From NCBI GenBank assembly GCA_963978895.1, contig OZ022238.1:28684117-28748116 (forward strand): a stretch of DNA of 64,000 nucleotides, read 5' to 3'. Every line of letters begins with the position of its first letter. The first letter of the stretch is position 1. The notes beneath the pieces were generated by a model. It was given only the letters and a program-made list of their open reading frames with translations, was not told where the DNA came from and did no database searches. Made by a program: the position numbers and the translations under genes. The stretch comes from Erpobdella octoculata (Eukaryota; Annelida; Clitellata; Hirudinida; Erpobdellidae). This document shows positions 25,008 through 38,200 of the stretch, piece by piece.

Positions 25008-25142
25008 CACAGGTTTGTTGGGATCTGAGTTGACGAGTTGACAACAGGAAGAAGGTACAAAGACTCCATCAGATGCTGTTGTCTTGTTGAACCAGGAAGT
25101 GTACAAAAAGTCGTTTGGTCCCTGTGCACCACAGCACTGCAT
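25008..25142 (-). CDS. tetraspanin, exon 5 (CCG motif and PSSCC of large loop)
   Basis: A 45-codon exon: MQCCGAQGPNDFLYTSWF, then NKTTASDGVFVPSSCC and QLVNSDPNKPV. The CCG near its start and the PxSCC pair 29 residues on are the hallmark cysteines of the tetraspanin large extracellular loop. There is one NKT sequon. The acceptor is cgtttactcggcag. The donor could be gtgcgc (after V) or gtggtg (after P); both keep phase 0. Without splicing the frame stops four bases after the donor region. Exon 6 supplies the final GC. A short extra exon carrying another cysteine may lie in the 14.4-kb intron between them. Confidence 0.9.
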
Positions 25143-26200
25143 CTGCCGAGTAAACGATCTCTTTTGAATTTCTTGTAAACAACTGAAATAACTATTTCAA
25201 ACTCCAATCAATGTTTTTGAAAAAGTAAGCAAACACATTTGCAGCAACACAGCTCCTAAAAATAGTAAAATACTTATTGCAAAAATAATAAATATTTCAA
25301 ATAAATTTGTTGGTTTTTGTTGTATTTTTCAGAAATAAATCCACAATTTGGCAGTCATTAAATGGGATACAATAGAGATTGTAGTAGTGATTTGAAAAGA
25401 TTTACAGCATTGATTCGTCATATCTATTCTCAATCTCTACATCCATCTATCAATACGCTATTTTTTCACTATCTGCTTTTCTCTCTTTTCCTTTCGTCTT
25501 ACATTTCCTCTTCCGATTCCTTTTTCTCAGTTGTCGTCTGCCAATTTTCAATTTCACCTCGCAACGAATTACTTTTTGTTTAGAACAACCTTCTAGTCAT
25601 TGGACGCTTTTCAACTACATTTGATACGTGAGTCATTGATTCGACTTCTATCGATAAGATGTGTCAGGTTATAGCAATCTATCTGTCTAGTGATTTAGTC
25701 ATCTATTCATGCATCAATTCAACCATTGTACCGCCTGCATGTACTGTTGTTCGTCCCCTCGCACATCCATCTATTCGTCCATTTGACTTCACATTCATCT
25801 ATTCATTCGTCTCTTCGTCCAACTTTCCACCCTTTCATCTATCGATCCAAGGTCGAACCCATGAAGGAGGGGGCTGAAGGCTGGAGATTAGAAACCCAAC
25901 TGTTGAATCAAATAAAAAATTTTAACTGAAAAAATTTATTTTATAAAACTCTAAAATAAAGAGATTTCTGATTATATCTTTGAACTCATCTAAAAACGTT
26001 CATTTTATTTTTTTTATTATAAAATATACATTTTTGTTTTGTTCTCAAAAAATAATTACAGTGTAACTTTATTTAAGAATTATTATTGGCAAAACTTAGA
26101 AAAAACAACTGCAAAAAATGCAATGGATGTTTCATAACAATGTTTTTTTCTACATTATTTTGTACATTGATGAACATGCCCGCTAGCCCTGCTCGGTGAA
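25143..26200. other. tetraspanin intron, nothing firm
   Basis: A degenerate catctatt/cgtccatt-rich stretch at 25655-25850 looks like an old tetranucleotide array. No gene was recognised. Confidence 0.5.
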
Positions 26201-26204
26201 CACC

Positions 26205-26252
26205 CGTTATGACAAAAGACCGTAATGACATAGCAGGTCTTTGTCATGGCGG
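26205..26252. other. imperfect hairpin
   Basis: ttatgacaaaagaccg is followed after about 10 bases by caggtctttgtcatgg, giving a stem of about 12 pairs. It may be a remnant transposon end. Confidence 0.4.
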
Positions 26253-26683
26253 GCAGGAACCTCATGACCTGTGACAGAACGAATCTGAGTATTTGTTTAA
26301 ATTATGTTTTTAAAACTTTCAATTCGCGATTACTGATGTGATGTGAGCTTATTATGAGTTTCAATATGGTATACGAAATAATTGATTTTATGAGCTCCTA
26401 GCTGAAGGCCCGACTATAAGAGCTCAACTCTCATACAAATTGTGGTCCGATGAATATACATAACTCTTGAAGGCTAATTCTAGATATGGAAGACGTTCAC
26501 CACTTTACAGTTCTCCAGAAAAATGTTTGCAAGTCTAATTCTAGCGTTATTAATACTTAGTTTATTTTTTGAAACAACTGCTTTATATAGTTAAAAACTT
26601 GTGCCTTTGCCTTCTAGGGGCGTCCTCGATTTTATCCACATTCGTTATATCGATGACATAGATACTTGACATACACGTATGTT

Positions 26684-27005
26684 CGTCTATCCATCCATCC
26701 ATCCATCCATCCATCCATCCATCCATCCATCCATCCATCCATCCATCCATCCATCCATCCATCCATCCATCCATCCATCCATCCATCCATCCATCCATCC
26801 ATCCATCCATCCATCCATCCATCCATCCATCCATCCATCCATCCATCCATCCATCCATCCATCCATCCATCCATCCATCCATCCATCCATCCATCCATCC
26901 ATCCATCCATCCATCCATTCATCCATCCATCCATCCATCCATCCATCCATCCATCCATCCATCCATCCATCCATCCATCCATCCATCCATCCATCCATCC
27001 ATCCA
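26684..27005. repeat. (ATCC)n array
   Basis: About 315 bases of ATCC with one cattcatc variant near 26917. It is in the opposite orientation to the ATGG array at 9219-10047. Confidence 0.98.
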
Positions 27006-27710
27006 CCTATCAATTTCTTCCGGCAATTAATTAAATTACAGTTTTATTAAACTAATGGAATATAAATTCGATAAAAAGTATAGCGAAGGGATAGAGCAAA
27101 AGAAAAGTAGTTGATGTGACGACAACACTTCACAGCAACAACAGCTTCTGCGATAGAAGAACATGTTGTTATAGTTGTTCATTCACGACTCACAGTCCTG
27201 AAGCTACGCGATCCAGCAGAGCTCGTTTGTTTTGTTCGACCGCGTGGTTTATTTTATGGGGTCTGCTTTTGAGGTCATTCAATGGTGTATATTAAGCAGA
27301 CCGCTTTTGTGCTGGAAATGACGGAAGGGCGGTATTCCACAATGATTTTGCAAGTTGAAGTTGTGCCCGGAAGCGAAACACTGCGTTGTGATGGAGCGAA
27401 GCAGAAAAACAGAGATGTTGTTTGATGGAAAGATGGAATGGAATAAGAAGAACATGAAAAGTTTTAGTTTGACTGGAAAGTAAAGTTTACGTGAAGTTTT
27501 CCGTATTGAATAATTTTATGTTAAAGAAAGAGTGATAATAAAAAAAAAATCAAATACTTATTTCAATTTCATATAACGGCAAATATTTATGATAATTTAT
27601 ATTTTACATCTTCAATTAATGCTCTTCACATAATGATTCATTATAACGATTTGGCATAATTGCTGTCTGAGTTTTTGTTCTTTGGTTGAGATTGCGTGCG
27701 TGTCAATAAA
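27006..27710. other. tetraspanin intron, nothing firm
   Basis: A GC-richer block at 27110-27420 has a short hairpin (ggtctgctt with aagcagacc at 27260-27303) but no supported exon. Confidence 0.4.
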
Positions 27711-28021
27711 TCATCATTACTACAATCACTATCATCACCATCGTCAGTCTCATTCTACTTATAATAAAAAGGTAGTGTTATCATCATTATCAGTATTATC
27801 ATTATTATCAGCATTATCAACATTATCAGTATGTCATAATTATAAGTATTAACATCATTATCAGTATTATCATCATCATAAGTATTTTCGTTATTCTCAT
27901 AACTATCTCCACCATCTGAATCGACATTATCATCGCAATCGTATTCTTCCTCGTCTTCCTCCTCATCCTCTCGTAATTATCATCATCATCATCATCATCA
28001 TCATCGTCGTCGTCGTCGTCG

Positions 28022-28094
<73 letters not shown>

Positions 28095-28099
28095 TATCA

Positions 28100-28190
<91 letters not shown>

Positions 28191-28205
28191 TATCGTCATC
28201 GTCAT
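27705..28205. repeat. (ATC)n / (GTCATC)n compound array
   Basis: A degenerate attatcatc region leads into pure ATC, a short GTC block, ATC again, then GTCATC hexamers to 28204. Confidence 0.95.
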
Positions 28206-28209
28206 GCCG

Positions 28210-28675
28210 TCCTACGCCTGATCACAAAACATTTTTTTCGGAGGCAATCCAACAAAATCTCTAGAAATGGAGTTAATTTTTTTAAACTTTTCGATAAAAT
28301 GATTTTGTTTTACAAGGTATCTCGTAATTGTTAAAAAATATTTTAATAACATTTTCATGTTTAAAATTATGTGATATATAGAAACAACCAGATACACTAT
28401 TTTCTATCTAATAAATAATCCATATAACTTGCTAGTTCGCAGAATTTTTCACAAAACATGATGATGATGATGATGATGATGATAATGATGTATAGCTGTA
28501 GATTTGTTATATACGAAGATAGATATTCAATACATCATAATGCCAGTTCATATTTCTATATTCATCCTATGAATTACATCAACAATCATTTTTTTCTTAT
28601 TTGTGCCGGGATTGTAAATATGACTTGAAAAGAATGACGCGATATTTAAAGATTTCGTCCATTATTGAAAATACA
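28210..28675. other. short AT-rich spacer with (ATG)n
   Basis: Contains a 30-base atgatg run at 28459-28490 in the opposite orientation to the arrays on either side. Nothing else was seen. Confidence 0.5.
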
Positions 28676-28677
28676 TA

Positions 28678-29222
<545 letters not shown>

Positions 29223-29415
29223 ACAACAGGAACAGTGATTCTCCGACAACAGCAAATAGAAAATACATCAATATCAAAGAGGGGAAAAAGCATCATTATC
29301 ATAATGAGCGAACACACCACCGCCATCTTCATCGACATTGTCGTAGTCATTACCATCAACAACATTATCAGCACGCACGATTTTCATCGTTATAATAATC
29401 ATCGTCATCAACAAC

Positions 29416-29544
29416 CTGAATCTGCATGTAGTCCCAAGCATACGTCAGCTTGTCAACAGATTGATTTTGCTTCTTTCCCGCCACAGTTCCATTGTAACCT
29501 GACCATACTTGATGATGCATGTTAACCAAGAGTCTTTTGTTTAT
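29416..29544 (-). CDS. tetraspanin, exon 4 (first half of large extracellular loop)
   Basis: A 43-codon phase-0 exon: INKRLLVNMHHQVWSGYNGT, then VAGKKQNQSVDKL and TYAWDYMQIQ. The AWDYMQIQ end matches the helix that leads into the CCG motif of the tetraspanin large loop, and joins exon 5 to read AWDYMQIQMQCCGAQG. Two NxS/T sequons (NGT, NQS) fit an extracellular segment. The acceptor (cattaaacgtcag) has a poor pyrimidine tract and the donor is gttgtt. The 5' boundary could be nearer 29515, but 29544 keeps phase 0. The exon lies between the 15.5-kb-distant large ATCC array side of the gene and a 19-bp minisatellite immediately 5' in the transcript. Confidence 0.78.
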
Positions 29545-29705
29545 CTGACGTTTAATGGATTTGTTTAAAGAATTACATAAATTTATGTAAATATAAATAA
29601 ATAAGAATGATAGCTGTCTGAGATGGTTTCGACGCTAGTGCTTTGCTAGGTGCACGGTCACTGATGTTGGACGGATTTAAACAGCCATTCTGCAGGCCAA
29701 CTGAT

Positions 29706-30066
29706 AAATACACCATGATGGGATGAATACGCCACGATGGGATGAATACGCCATGACGGAATGAATATGCCATGATGGGATGAATACGACATGATGGAAT
29801 GAATACGACATAATGGGGTGAATACGCCATGATAGGATAAATACGACATAATGGGGTGAATACGCTATGATAAACATAAACAAATGATGTGATGAATACG
29901 CCATGATGGAATGAATACACATTATGGCTTGAATACGCCATGATGGGATGAATACGCACGACGGAATGAAAACGGCATCATGGGGTGAATACGACATGTT
30001 GTGATGAATACTCCATGATGGGATGAATACGACATAATGAGGTGAATACGCTATGTTGGGATGACA
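29706..30066. repeat. 19-bp minisatellite
   Basis: About 17 copies of gccatgatgggatgaatac with point changes and one disruption near 29870. It lies in the intron just 5' of exon 4 in the transcript. Confidence 0.93.
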
Positions 30067-30069
30067 TCA

Positions 30070-32480
30070 AAATATTGGTTTATTGTTTCATTTAAAAAAA
30101 AAGTTTTATTTTAACGAATAATTAATATCTCTACGTTTTATAATAATGGTACACAGTCATATGAACTACTACTGTAAAAAAAAAATATATTTGTATAAAG
30201 TTTAACTTAAATTTATGAAATCCAAAATTACTATTTCTAGTACATGAAAACAATATTCTATGTATTATTAAAATTGCAAATTTATTTATTAGTGAAATAC
30301 ATTTAATTTTTTTTAAATTTAAATGTAGAAAATAAATTAGTGTTCAGTAGAAATTTAATTTCATTTAAGAAAACAAATTTTATTTTCACAGAAATAGTTT
30401 TTGGGATATAACAAGAAATTGAAATTCAATTTATCGCATCTCAAGTCGAACAAAAACAGCTCCTAATTTAATAATTTCATTGTTATAATTCAAGATTTAT
30501 TAAAACTTATTTTAAGTTTTTTGACTTACTTGATAAAACATTAAAAATATTCAATAGCGGATCCAGGAATTTTTTAAAGGAAGGGCAAAATATTTTACAG
30601 TTGTTATGCGACCGGTTGTAAGATATTTTGAATTTTTTTATTCTGTAAAAGAAAAAAAATTGAAATTTTATTTTTATTTACCGAACAGCTGATTTATTCA
30701 GTTTTGGGTTTTTTTGTTTTTCCTTTCTAATTTTTGTTCTTTTTTCTGCCAATCTTTTTTCTATCCATCTTTTTGTATTTTTAGCTTTTACTCTGTAACA
30801 TTGACAACACATTTAGCCCCTCTTTTTTGCATCATGCTGCGGAGTTAGGTGGGGGCGTCATTTGTGGGGGAGCTATATACCCTTCCCCAAGGATTTTCCA
30901 TAAACATTCTATATTTTTAAATAGCTGCAAAGATTTTAGAAAATATTTTGGAAAACCTGCTGCAACTATCTGGTAGTTGTTAGCTTTTTTAAGAAAACAA
31001 ATTTATAGAGTTTTGGAATTTTTTAAAGAAAATTAGCCATCAAAGCTGGATACAAAATTATGGGAACCAGGAGAAGCGCCTTAAATTAACAAATAAATAG
31101 TATGCATTGTATAATTTCAGTTTAAGCAGGTTTTGAAAACTTCTGAAGACTTGGTCGTCACAACACTGTGTTCCAAGCTTCCACTATTTTGTTGGTGAAG
31201 AAATACTTGACCCAGTCAGACGAGGATTGTCTAAGTGAGTATGTGTATGTTTATGTGTGTGGAAATTTATTATTATTAGGTAGATTCAAGGAAACAGCGT
31301 GATTGTTATTGTTTTTTAACTAAGTTTTAGTTTTTTAATAAAATTTAATATAAAAACCTAATTTTAATGCAACTTCATAGCCATAGTAATTGTTGATGAC
31401 TATTCGAACTTTTGTGTTTGTGTAGGGCTACGGGAGTGTTTATAAATATAAATATCATTAAAATACAAATGAAAAAATTATTTTGTAGTTGTAAATGTAG
31501 TTTCAGAGTAATACAATATTTAATTATGTTGCAATTTGTAATTTTAAGTAGACCACATCACATGTGATGCATGTACAGATCAAACTAAAATACCATCTTT
31601 TAAAGACCACAAGAGACATGTATATTTAAAATAAAATAATATAAATACTATTTGAATGAATTTTTAATAAAAAAAGTATTAAACTCATTATTTCTATTTA
31701 AAATTAATTTTTGAATTAAATATTTTCAAAACAAAACAACAAAATAAAATTTAAGCAAGGAAATTAAAAAAAATGGATCTCATGTGGCAAGAACTCAAAA
31801 ATAATATTTGATTCAACTAAGTTAAGCCAGTTTAAGCTTTATTTTTCAGTTTTCATTATAGACAGTTTTTTCGAAAGAAACATAACAAATATTTTTTTAA
31901 GAAAATGATATCGATTTGTTTTAATTTGTATGATTTAAATGATTATGCTCAAGTTCATCTTATTTATTTGCTTGTTAGAGTTAGTTGTCTTTGAAGTAAT
32001 AAAATATTATAAATAAACACTAAATTATCTTTAACGTTTAATAATAGAAGACGAAACAGATGTAAATGAATGTATGGTTGAAATAAATAAATAATTGATA
32101 AACTGGATAATCTCACAAAACATATTTAATAATAGAATAATTATTGTACTTTGCTTTTATTGTGATTTTAGATATTTATCATGATGAGGATTTACAAATG
32201 CAGGTATAAAAAAATTAATTAAAATTTTTTAAAAATGTTATTTAGTTTTATTTCATAATTAAAAAAAACAAAAAAAATATTAATCAAAGTGTAAGTTTGT
32301 ATTAGTTTAATATATTTAAAATTAATACGGTCAAGAATATAATGCTTTGGAGCGGAAATGTTTTAAGTGTCTCAATAAAAGCGTTCAAGGACTATTTACT
32401 TTTAGAGATCAGAAAACACGCTAAAATTCCGATTTCAAAATAAGGGTAAATAAATATTTTAGAGCTTTATTGCAGCTTTA
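30070..32480. other. long AT-rich intron stretch
   Basis: At 30555 agcggatccaggaattttt resembles the left end of many animal DNA transposons, without a matching right end. 31140-31215 (gacttggtcgtcacaacact...) looks like a decayed LINE/repeat tail. No coding sequence was recognised. Confidence 0.4.
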
Positions 32481-32489
32481 CTTGGTTTG

Positions 32490-34017
32490 GTGACATTTAG
32501 GCGGGCGACAGTTAGGCGCGCGACATATAGGCAGCGACTTATGGGCAGATGAACATATGGGCGAAATGACATATAGGAGTAGCGACATTTAGGGGTGCGA
32601 TTTTTAGGCAACGACAAATGGGCTGTTAATATACTGATTTTTGATCCACTTAAAATTTAATTTAGCTTAAAATTGTAGTCCATTGGTTTTATGGGTCAAC
32701 TTTTCTGGAACTTATGGGCAGATGGACGTATGGGCGGAATGACATATAGGAGTAGCGACATTTAAGGGCGCGACATTTAGGGGCGCGATTTTTAGGCAAC
32801 GACAAATGGGCTGTTAATATACTGATTTTTGATCCACTTAAAATTTAATTAAGCTTAAAATTGTAGTCCATTGGTTTTATGGGGCAACTTTTCTGGAACT
32901 TTATATTGCTTGTTTTTTTCTGTGCACATAAAATCTTTCAAGAAAACAATCAAGCAATTAAACATAAACATGCATTTGTTTGACTCTATAACAATCCGAT
33001 GATTTTCCACACGGAGATATTCAAATAGCAAGACTCTGTGTTTTTGAAATGTTATACATTATTGTGTGCAATACTTCGTCCGTTCGTGCCCTGCAAGAAC
33101 TTTGTTTCTGCTGTTGCATGTCCCATTTGATACTATCCATGAATGACCACAGAGTTGGATTGTGACACAGTGACAGTGACTGAAGGCTATATAACCACCC
33201 CTCAACCAAGTTTGTTGTTCGAGCAATGCCATCGACTCCGGCAGCATGCTGGTTCCAAATTTTTATGCTGAACTTTGCTGGTCCGTAATTCTCCAAACGT
33301 CCACGTTTTCTTCATCCACGAATTTAAGTACGCTTGAAGAATGACGTCAGTTTATCAAGATGTTTGACGTTTTCAAGCATTGAATCAGAAAGCAATTCAA
33401 ACGTTTCTACAACATCCTCTGGTAGAACAAAAGCTAATGCTGATAAAAAAACTTTTGTAAACAACCTTCAATCCTATCTTATTTACTTTGCAAATAATAC
33501 TTTGACATAGGTGAAAGTAACACCCTGTCACTGTACAGTTTGGAAATACAGTACTGAATGAAATCATTGCTGTTTTTTTCAAAATTAACAAGAACCGTAC
33601 GTAGACTAGCTTCAAGAATGAGTTGATGAAGTTTCTCTAAAACTCGCCAATATGTTGTATTTGTCTTGTTTGTAAGCAGAAAACAGATCCCCGACCGGGT
33701 TAATGCCTGATCCAAAATTGAAAGCTTTTAAAAAATCTGCTCATAATTATTCAACAAAGTTTTATTATATCCTCTGAATTACAACTTTTTTAAGCATCGT
33801 TAATTAGTAAATATTCCTAGAATATCCATTTTACGCTTTTCATTGCATAAGCTTAAATTTACATTACATTGCATAATCTTAAGTTGCATGCGCCTAAATA
33901 TCCATCAACTTATTTGTCGTCCGCCTAAATGTCCATCCACCCATTTTTCGTGCGCTCATATAGATCCGCACAAATGTCGCTCGCCTAACCGACGTCCGCC
34001 CAAGTGTCCCTATACCT
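32490..34017 (-). mobile_element. MULE (Mutator-like) element, decayed, with tandem-repeat termini
   Basis: Minus-strand frames encode MULE transposase fragments in order: LEASLRTVLVNFEKN (near 33600), FPNCTVTGCYFHLCQSII (near 33510) and IWNQHAAGVDGIARTTN then LVEGWLYSLQSLSLCHNPT (33130-33260). The upstream catalytic part is deleted and frames shift. The termini (32490-32620 and 33885-34017, inverted) are built of degenerate 12-14-base units like gcgacatttaggc. The left terminus has a second copy of a ~173-base block (32537-32709 against 32710-32895). A target duplication was not resolved. Confidence 0.78.
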
Positions 34018-34019
34018 TT

Positions 34020-34745
34020 GAGCCATACGTTGGGACCTTTTACCACTTAAAACACCAATTTCCGTTATCCAATCACGTTGAAATTTAGTGGGTTTATTTC
34101 CCGCTGTGGACTTTATATTTAATACATTTATAGATTGGTTGGACAAACTTTGAGTAATTATAGAATAAAATTAATTAAACAGTTTAAAATGCTTCAATAA
34201 TTAAGTATTTCATGTAAAGAAACAAACCATCAATTCTTAGTTTATTTAAAAAAAGCAATATTTAGTTATTAAATGTAAGAAGTTAAAATAAAAAATGTGT
34301 TTATTCCATATTGCTTTGAAAATATCTTATATTTTCAATCCTCACAGTCAAGTTGAAATTTAATATGTTTAATTTTTCGCTGCGGATTTTAAATAAAATC
34401 AATTAAAACTTCAATTTTTTTAAATTCCAAATTTTATGTATAGAAACAAACTTTAAATATTTAGTTTATTTAAAAAAAACGACATTTAGTTTTAAAATAA
34501 AAATATTTTTAATAAAAAATATGTTTATTCCATACTGATTGGAATATTTCTTAAATTTTCAATTTTCACATACTTAACATATTGAGTAGTGAGAAGAATG
34601 TGCTTAATTTTTTCATATTTTATAGACTTATTGTCATACACAAATGTTTTGCAAAGTATTTTTAGTCGCCGAATTAAAAAATTATAAAAGAATTAAAAAA
34701 GAAAGTTTTTACGGTTTTCTTGTTAAATCCTTCATATTAACTTTG
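34020..34745 (+). repeat. family B repeats, two adjacent degenerate copies
   Basis: Each has the order cgttgaaatttagtgggttt, cgctg(t/c)gga and tatgtttattccatat. A third copy is at 35050-35490. The second copy ends in the head of family A (tcatattaactttgccgtgt). No ORF. Confidence 0.6.
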
Positions 34746-34994
34746 CCGTGTTTGCTTGCTTGAGATCTCCTTCGTTTTATGACATTCTGTCCATCATAAA
34801 TTTCTAAATTTTATATTTTATTATATTTTTATCTATTTTATTTTATTTTATTTTGTTTGATTTAATTTTTTTTCTTAATTTTGTTTCATTTATTTTTTTA
34901 CTCATTTACTTATTTTCTCCTTTTTTCATTATTTTATGTATGTATATACATATTGTGTATTTATTCTACCTTTAAATTTTATGTTTCTATGTAA

Positions 34995-35045
34995 AGTTGG
35001 CCGCTGGTCTGTAATGTAAATGGCACCAAACAATGACTGCAAATA
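34995..35045 (+). repeat. SINE tail fragment
   Basis: ttggccgctggtctgtaatg, taaatggcacc matches the 3' end of the SINE at 1690-2018. Confidence 0.5.
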
Positions 35046-35049
35046 AAAA

Positions 35050-35495
35050 AAAAACGTTGGGACTCTATACCATTAAAAAAAACCAACTTCCCGTTTTCCA
35101 ATTAAGTTGAAATTTGGTGGTTTATTTGTCGCTGCGGATTTTAAATTTTATTAAATTTTCAGATTGAATGGACAGCATCTGAGTGAATTAAAAAATAAAA
35201 TCAATTGAAACCTTAGAAGTTTTTTTTAAATTACTAGAGAAACGAATTTCAAATTTTTAGTTTATTTAAAGAATTCTTAAATTGTTAAATTTATAATAAA
35301 ATGTTTGTTTATTTCATATTGATTCAAAAGTTTTTTATATTTTTAATCCTCACATACTTCACATACTAAGTATTCAGAAAACTTTAATTAATGTATTTAT
35401 GTTTTATATAGTTACTATCATAAAAAAACATTTTGCAAATAAATGTGTAGTCGTCGAATTACAGGATTAAAAAAGCAGAGTATTACGGTTCACTT
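35050..35495 (+). repeat. family B repeat, copy 3
   Basis: Starts gttgggactctatacc, shared with 34020, and continues through gtcgctgcggattttaaatt to ttacggttcacttgctt. Confidence 0.6.
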
Positions 35496-35592
35496 GCTTA
35501 TATACATTTTTTGAAAATTACATACATTTAAATGATGAAATCTAGTTGAATTAAGAATGCGTTTACGGTAATAAATATTTTAAGACAACAAC

Positions 35593-35667
35593 TTGTTCAA
35601 TGAGGGTGGTTGACATGGATGCAGTGATTATTTCCGTTGCTATGCCAACCGTTGTCAGGAGGGTGTG
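35593..35667 (-). CDS. tetraspanin, exon 3 (TM3)
   Basis: A 25-codon phase-0 exon after a good acceptor (tgtttgtttttgtacag). It reads HTLLTTVGIATEIITA then SMSTTLIEQ. This is a membrane segment with the acidic residue (E in TEII) often found in TM3. The donor I chose is gttgtt, which is weak; the same donor hexamer follows exon 4, and both keep phase 0. A better-looking gtaaac lies 35 bases further on but would break the phase. Joined to exon 2 it gives ...CFLTFHTLLTTVG, as expected just after TM2. The 3' boundary is less certain than the 5' one. Confidence 0.8.
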
Positions 35668-35901
35668 CTGTACAAAAACAAACATACGCAAAAATTTAAA
35701 TTAGAAAAAGTTTTGTATGGAAAAGTATGGAAATGCAAAATTCAAAAAAAGTTGTACTTTTTTTAACTTCAATACTTCTGACGACGTTTAATATCAATAA
35801 TTATTTGTTTCAATGTATAATATAATAAAATTAAATAATTATTATACAATGAATTATTTATATTATATCAGCCAGCACTTCCGATCGTGTTATTTACTCA
35901 C

Positions 35902-36186
35902 GAAAGTCAGGAAGCAGATGGACTCTGCGCATGCTCCACAGCAACCAAGAAAGCTTGTGACAGCCAGGAAACATCCGGTTGTTATGAGTAGGTAAGGAAA
36001 GTTATCGAACGTGAGGAAAGATGAGGAAGAGGAAGAAGAAGATGATGATGAAGAGATAGATGGAGGGAGGATAGACAATGGGGGGCGTCGTATGCCGTGG
36101 AAAGTTTTGAGTATTTGGGAGTAAACGTTAGCATCCTGGTTGATGTGCAACCAAAGTCCCACTGCTATGAGGGTCCAGCCTGCAGC
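35902..36186 (-). CDS. tetraspanin, exon 2 (TM1 end, small loop, TM2)
   Basis: A 95-codon exon with acceptor ttatttcag and donor gtgagt, phase 0 at both ends. In order it encodes the second half of TM1 (AAGWTLIAVGLWL), the small extracellular loop, and TM2 with the family signature GCCGACAES near its inner end. TM2 begins at about residue 63 of the exon. The small loop carries twelve consecutive serines, encoded by an impure TCN run, next to PPLSILPPSI. Tetraspanin small loops are usually short and not homopolymeric, so this looks like microsatellite expansion inside the coding region. Exon 3 is only 234 bases downstream. The TM2 signature makes the family call firm. Confidence 0.93.
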
Positions 36187-36279
36187 CTGAAATAAATATT
36201 GATAAAATATTAGATTAATTAACAATAAATTGATTATGATACTAATTTAAGAAAATGTTTGTGTTAGAGGTTCTTTTGT

Positions 36280-36660
36280 AATCCGTTCTTTCCCTCTTTC
36301 TTTTCTTTATATTTCTTCTTACTCTCTCTTTTTTCTTTTTTTTTCTTTTTTGTTTTATTATTTTGTTTTCCATTTTGTTCTTCTAATTTTTTTGTAACCC
36401 GGGTGTTTTTTAAAAGAATTTTTTTCGTTGTTTCTTTTGTTTTTCGTTTTCTTTTTTTCGTTTTCTCTTTCACTGTTTCTCTAATTTTTAAAACCTTGTC
36501 AAACACTTATTTTTCAAAAACCCTACAGAAATAATTTTTGTTGTTGTTTTTCTTCTTTTTTCTTTTTTTCTAGTTTTCATTTTTTTAACTATTCTTCTCT
36601 CTTTGTATCTCTTTTTTTCAGTTATTATTTTTTTGTTTTTCCCCCTTTTCTTCTAAGGTT
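36280..36660. repeat. polypyrimidine (T/C-rich) stretch
   Basis: Long runs of tttctttttt/tctctttt. In the sense of the tetraspanin transcript this is a purine-rich segment just upstream of exon 2. The Lys/Glu-rich open frame is an artefact. Confidence 0.8.
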
Positions 36661-36809
36661 GAACATTTTTCTATAGAAACATTCTTCTTTTTACTTACAA
36701 TTAATTAAACATCATATCAATAATAACATTGATAATTGAAACAGAACTATCAATAAAAAAGTATATAATTACTAAAAACTGGTTTATAAATAATAATAAT
36801 TTATATTTT

Positions 36810-37335
36810 AAATCCTTTATATTAACTTCACCACCGGTCTTGTTTGCTTGAATTTTTGAAACCTTGAAAGTGAAAATTGACTAATTTTCTATCTCTTCAT
36901 CGAGCTGAAATTTAAAATATAGGTTCACTTCTCATGACAATGCATTCTATTAGAGTCTTAAAATGTAAAAAATAACCTTGTAATTAAAAATAATAATTAT
37001 CTATGTGTACAAAAATTTATGGCGGATATTTTGGAATGTTTTTAAAACAAAAACAAATCAAATACAATTATATAAATGTTTACAAATATAAATTTAAAAC
37101 AAATTTTATTGGTAATAAATGAAAAACCGGTACATCCTGAAATTAAGGAATTTGCCTTTTATTAGTTAATACATTTTTCTTTATTAAATTCCTTATATTA
37201 ACTTTGCTGCCTGTCCTGTTTGCTTAAATATTTGCAAACCTTAAAAGTACAAATTAACTAACTTCCCGTCATCCTATAGAGCTGAAATTTAAAGTATATG
37301 ATCGCTCCTCGTGACAATGGATTTTACTAAAATTT
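36810..37335 (+). repeat. family A repeats, one full and one partial copy
   Basis: The full copy is at 36810-37160; a second head starts at 37185 (taaattccttatattaactt) and runs to about 37335. Confidence 0.7.
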
Positions 37336-37742
37336 AAAAACTATCTGAAAATTGAGTTCGAGTTTTGCACGCGTATTAGTTTTTGATAATAATATTTAAT
37401 TTGATTATCACAAATAAATTAGTTTACAGTTTTCTTTCTATATATTCCGTAAATGTAGCAAATAAGGGCCGGTCATTGCTCTCAGTAAAGTTTTCTAAAC
37501 TCTGTTTAAGATTTCAATGCTTTTCACTTTTTGGATGTTATATTTGTTTTTCTAATAAAGAAAGCAATATAAACGAAAAATCAATAATCCGCTGGTGTTT
37601 AGCTAACCTCTTGCCGCCGTTCAAATTTGGCTATTTAGCTTAGCTGCTTTAGCTTCAACCATGTTTCTAAGAAATGGAGCGGGTGAGAAAAATTACAAAA
37701 GTTCAATTAAGATTTATAAAGTTTCGCTAAAAACTAAAAAAC
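37336..37742. other. intron stretch, nothing recognised
   Basis: A plus-strand frame at 37383-37643 stays open but has no splice support or family resemblance. Confidence 0.4.
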
Positions 37743-37937
<195 letters not shown>

Positions 37938-38200
37938 GTTTTTGAAAATACACTTTTATTTCTAGTGCAATAAATAGATTGTGTTGTTCGATTATATCCC
38001 TTAAATAGTTTGATAAAATATAGGTGTGGGACGTTTATTTTATTTGTTTCAATGACTGACAGAGTGTGTTAAAAACATTTATATTTCGTCAAACTATTTA
38101 AGATATATAATCGGATAATACGAAAAATTTATTTCCTCCTTTTTAGTGCATTAGAAGTAAAAATGTATTTTAAAAGATGTTTTATATAAATATTTTTCGA
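37938..38200. mobile_element. foldback MITE, relative of 13065-13492
   Basis: gattatatcccttaaatagt, ttga at about 37990 is inverted as tcaaactatttaagatatat, aatc at 38090. The outer motif tagtgcattagaa matches the 13.4-kb element. Confidence 0.6.

Noticed and set aside
36264..36506. Lys/Glu-rich protein on the minus strand
   Set aside because: Produced by a polypyrimidine tract; no codon or splice evidence.
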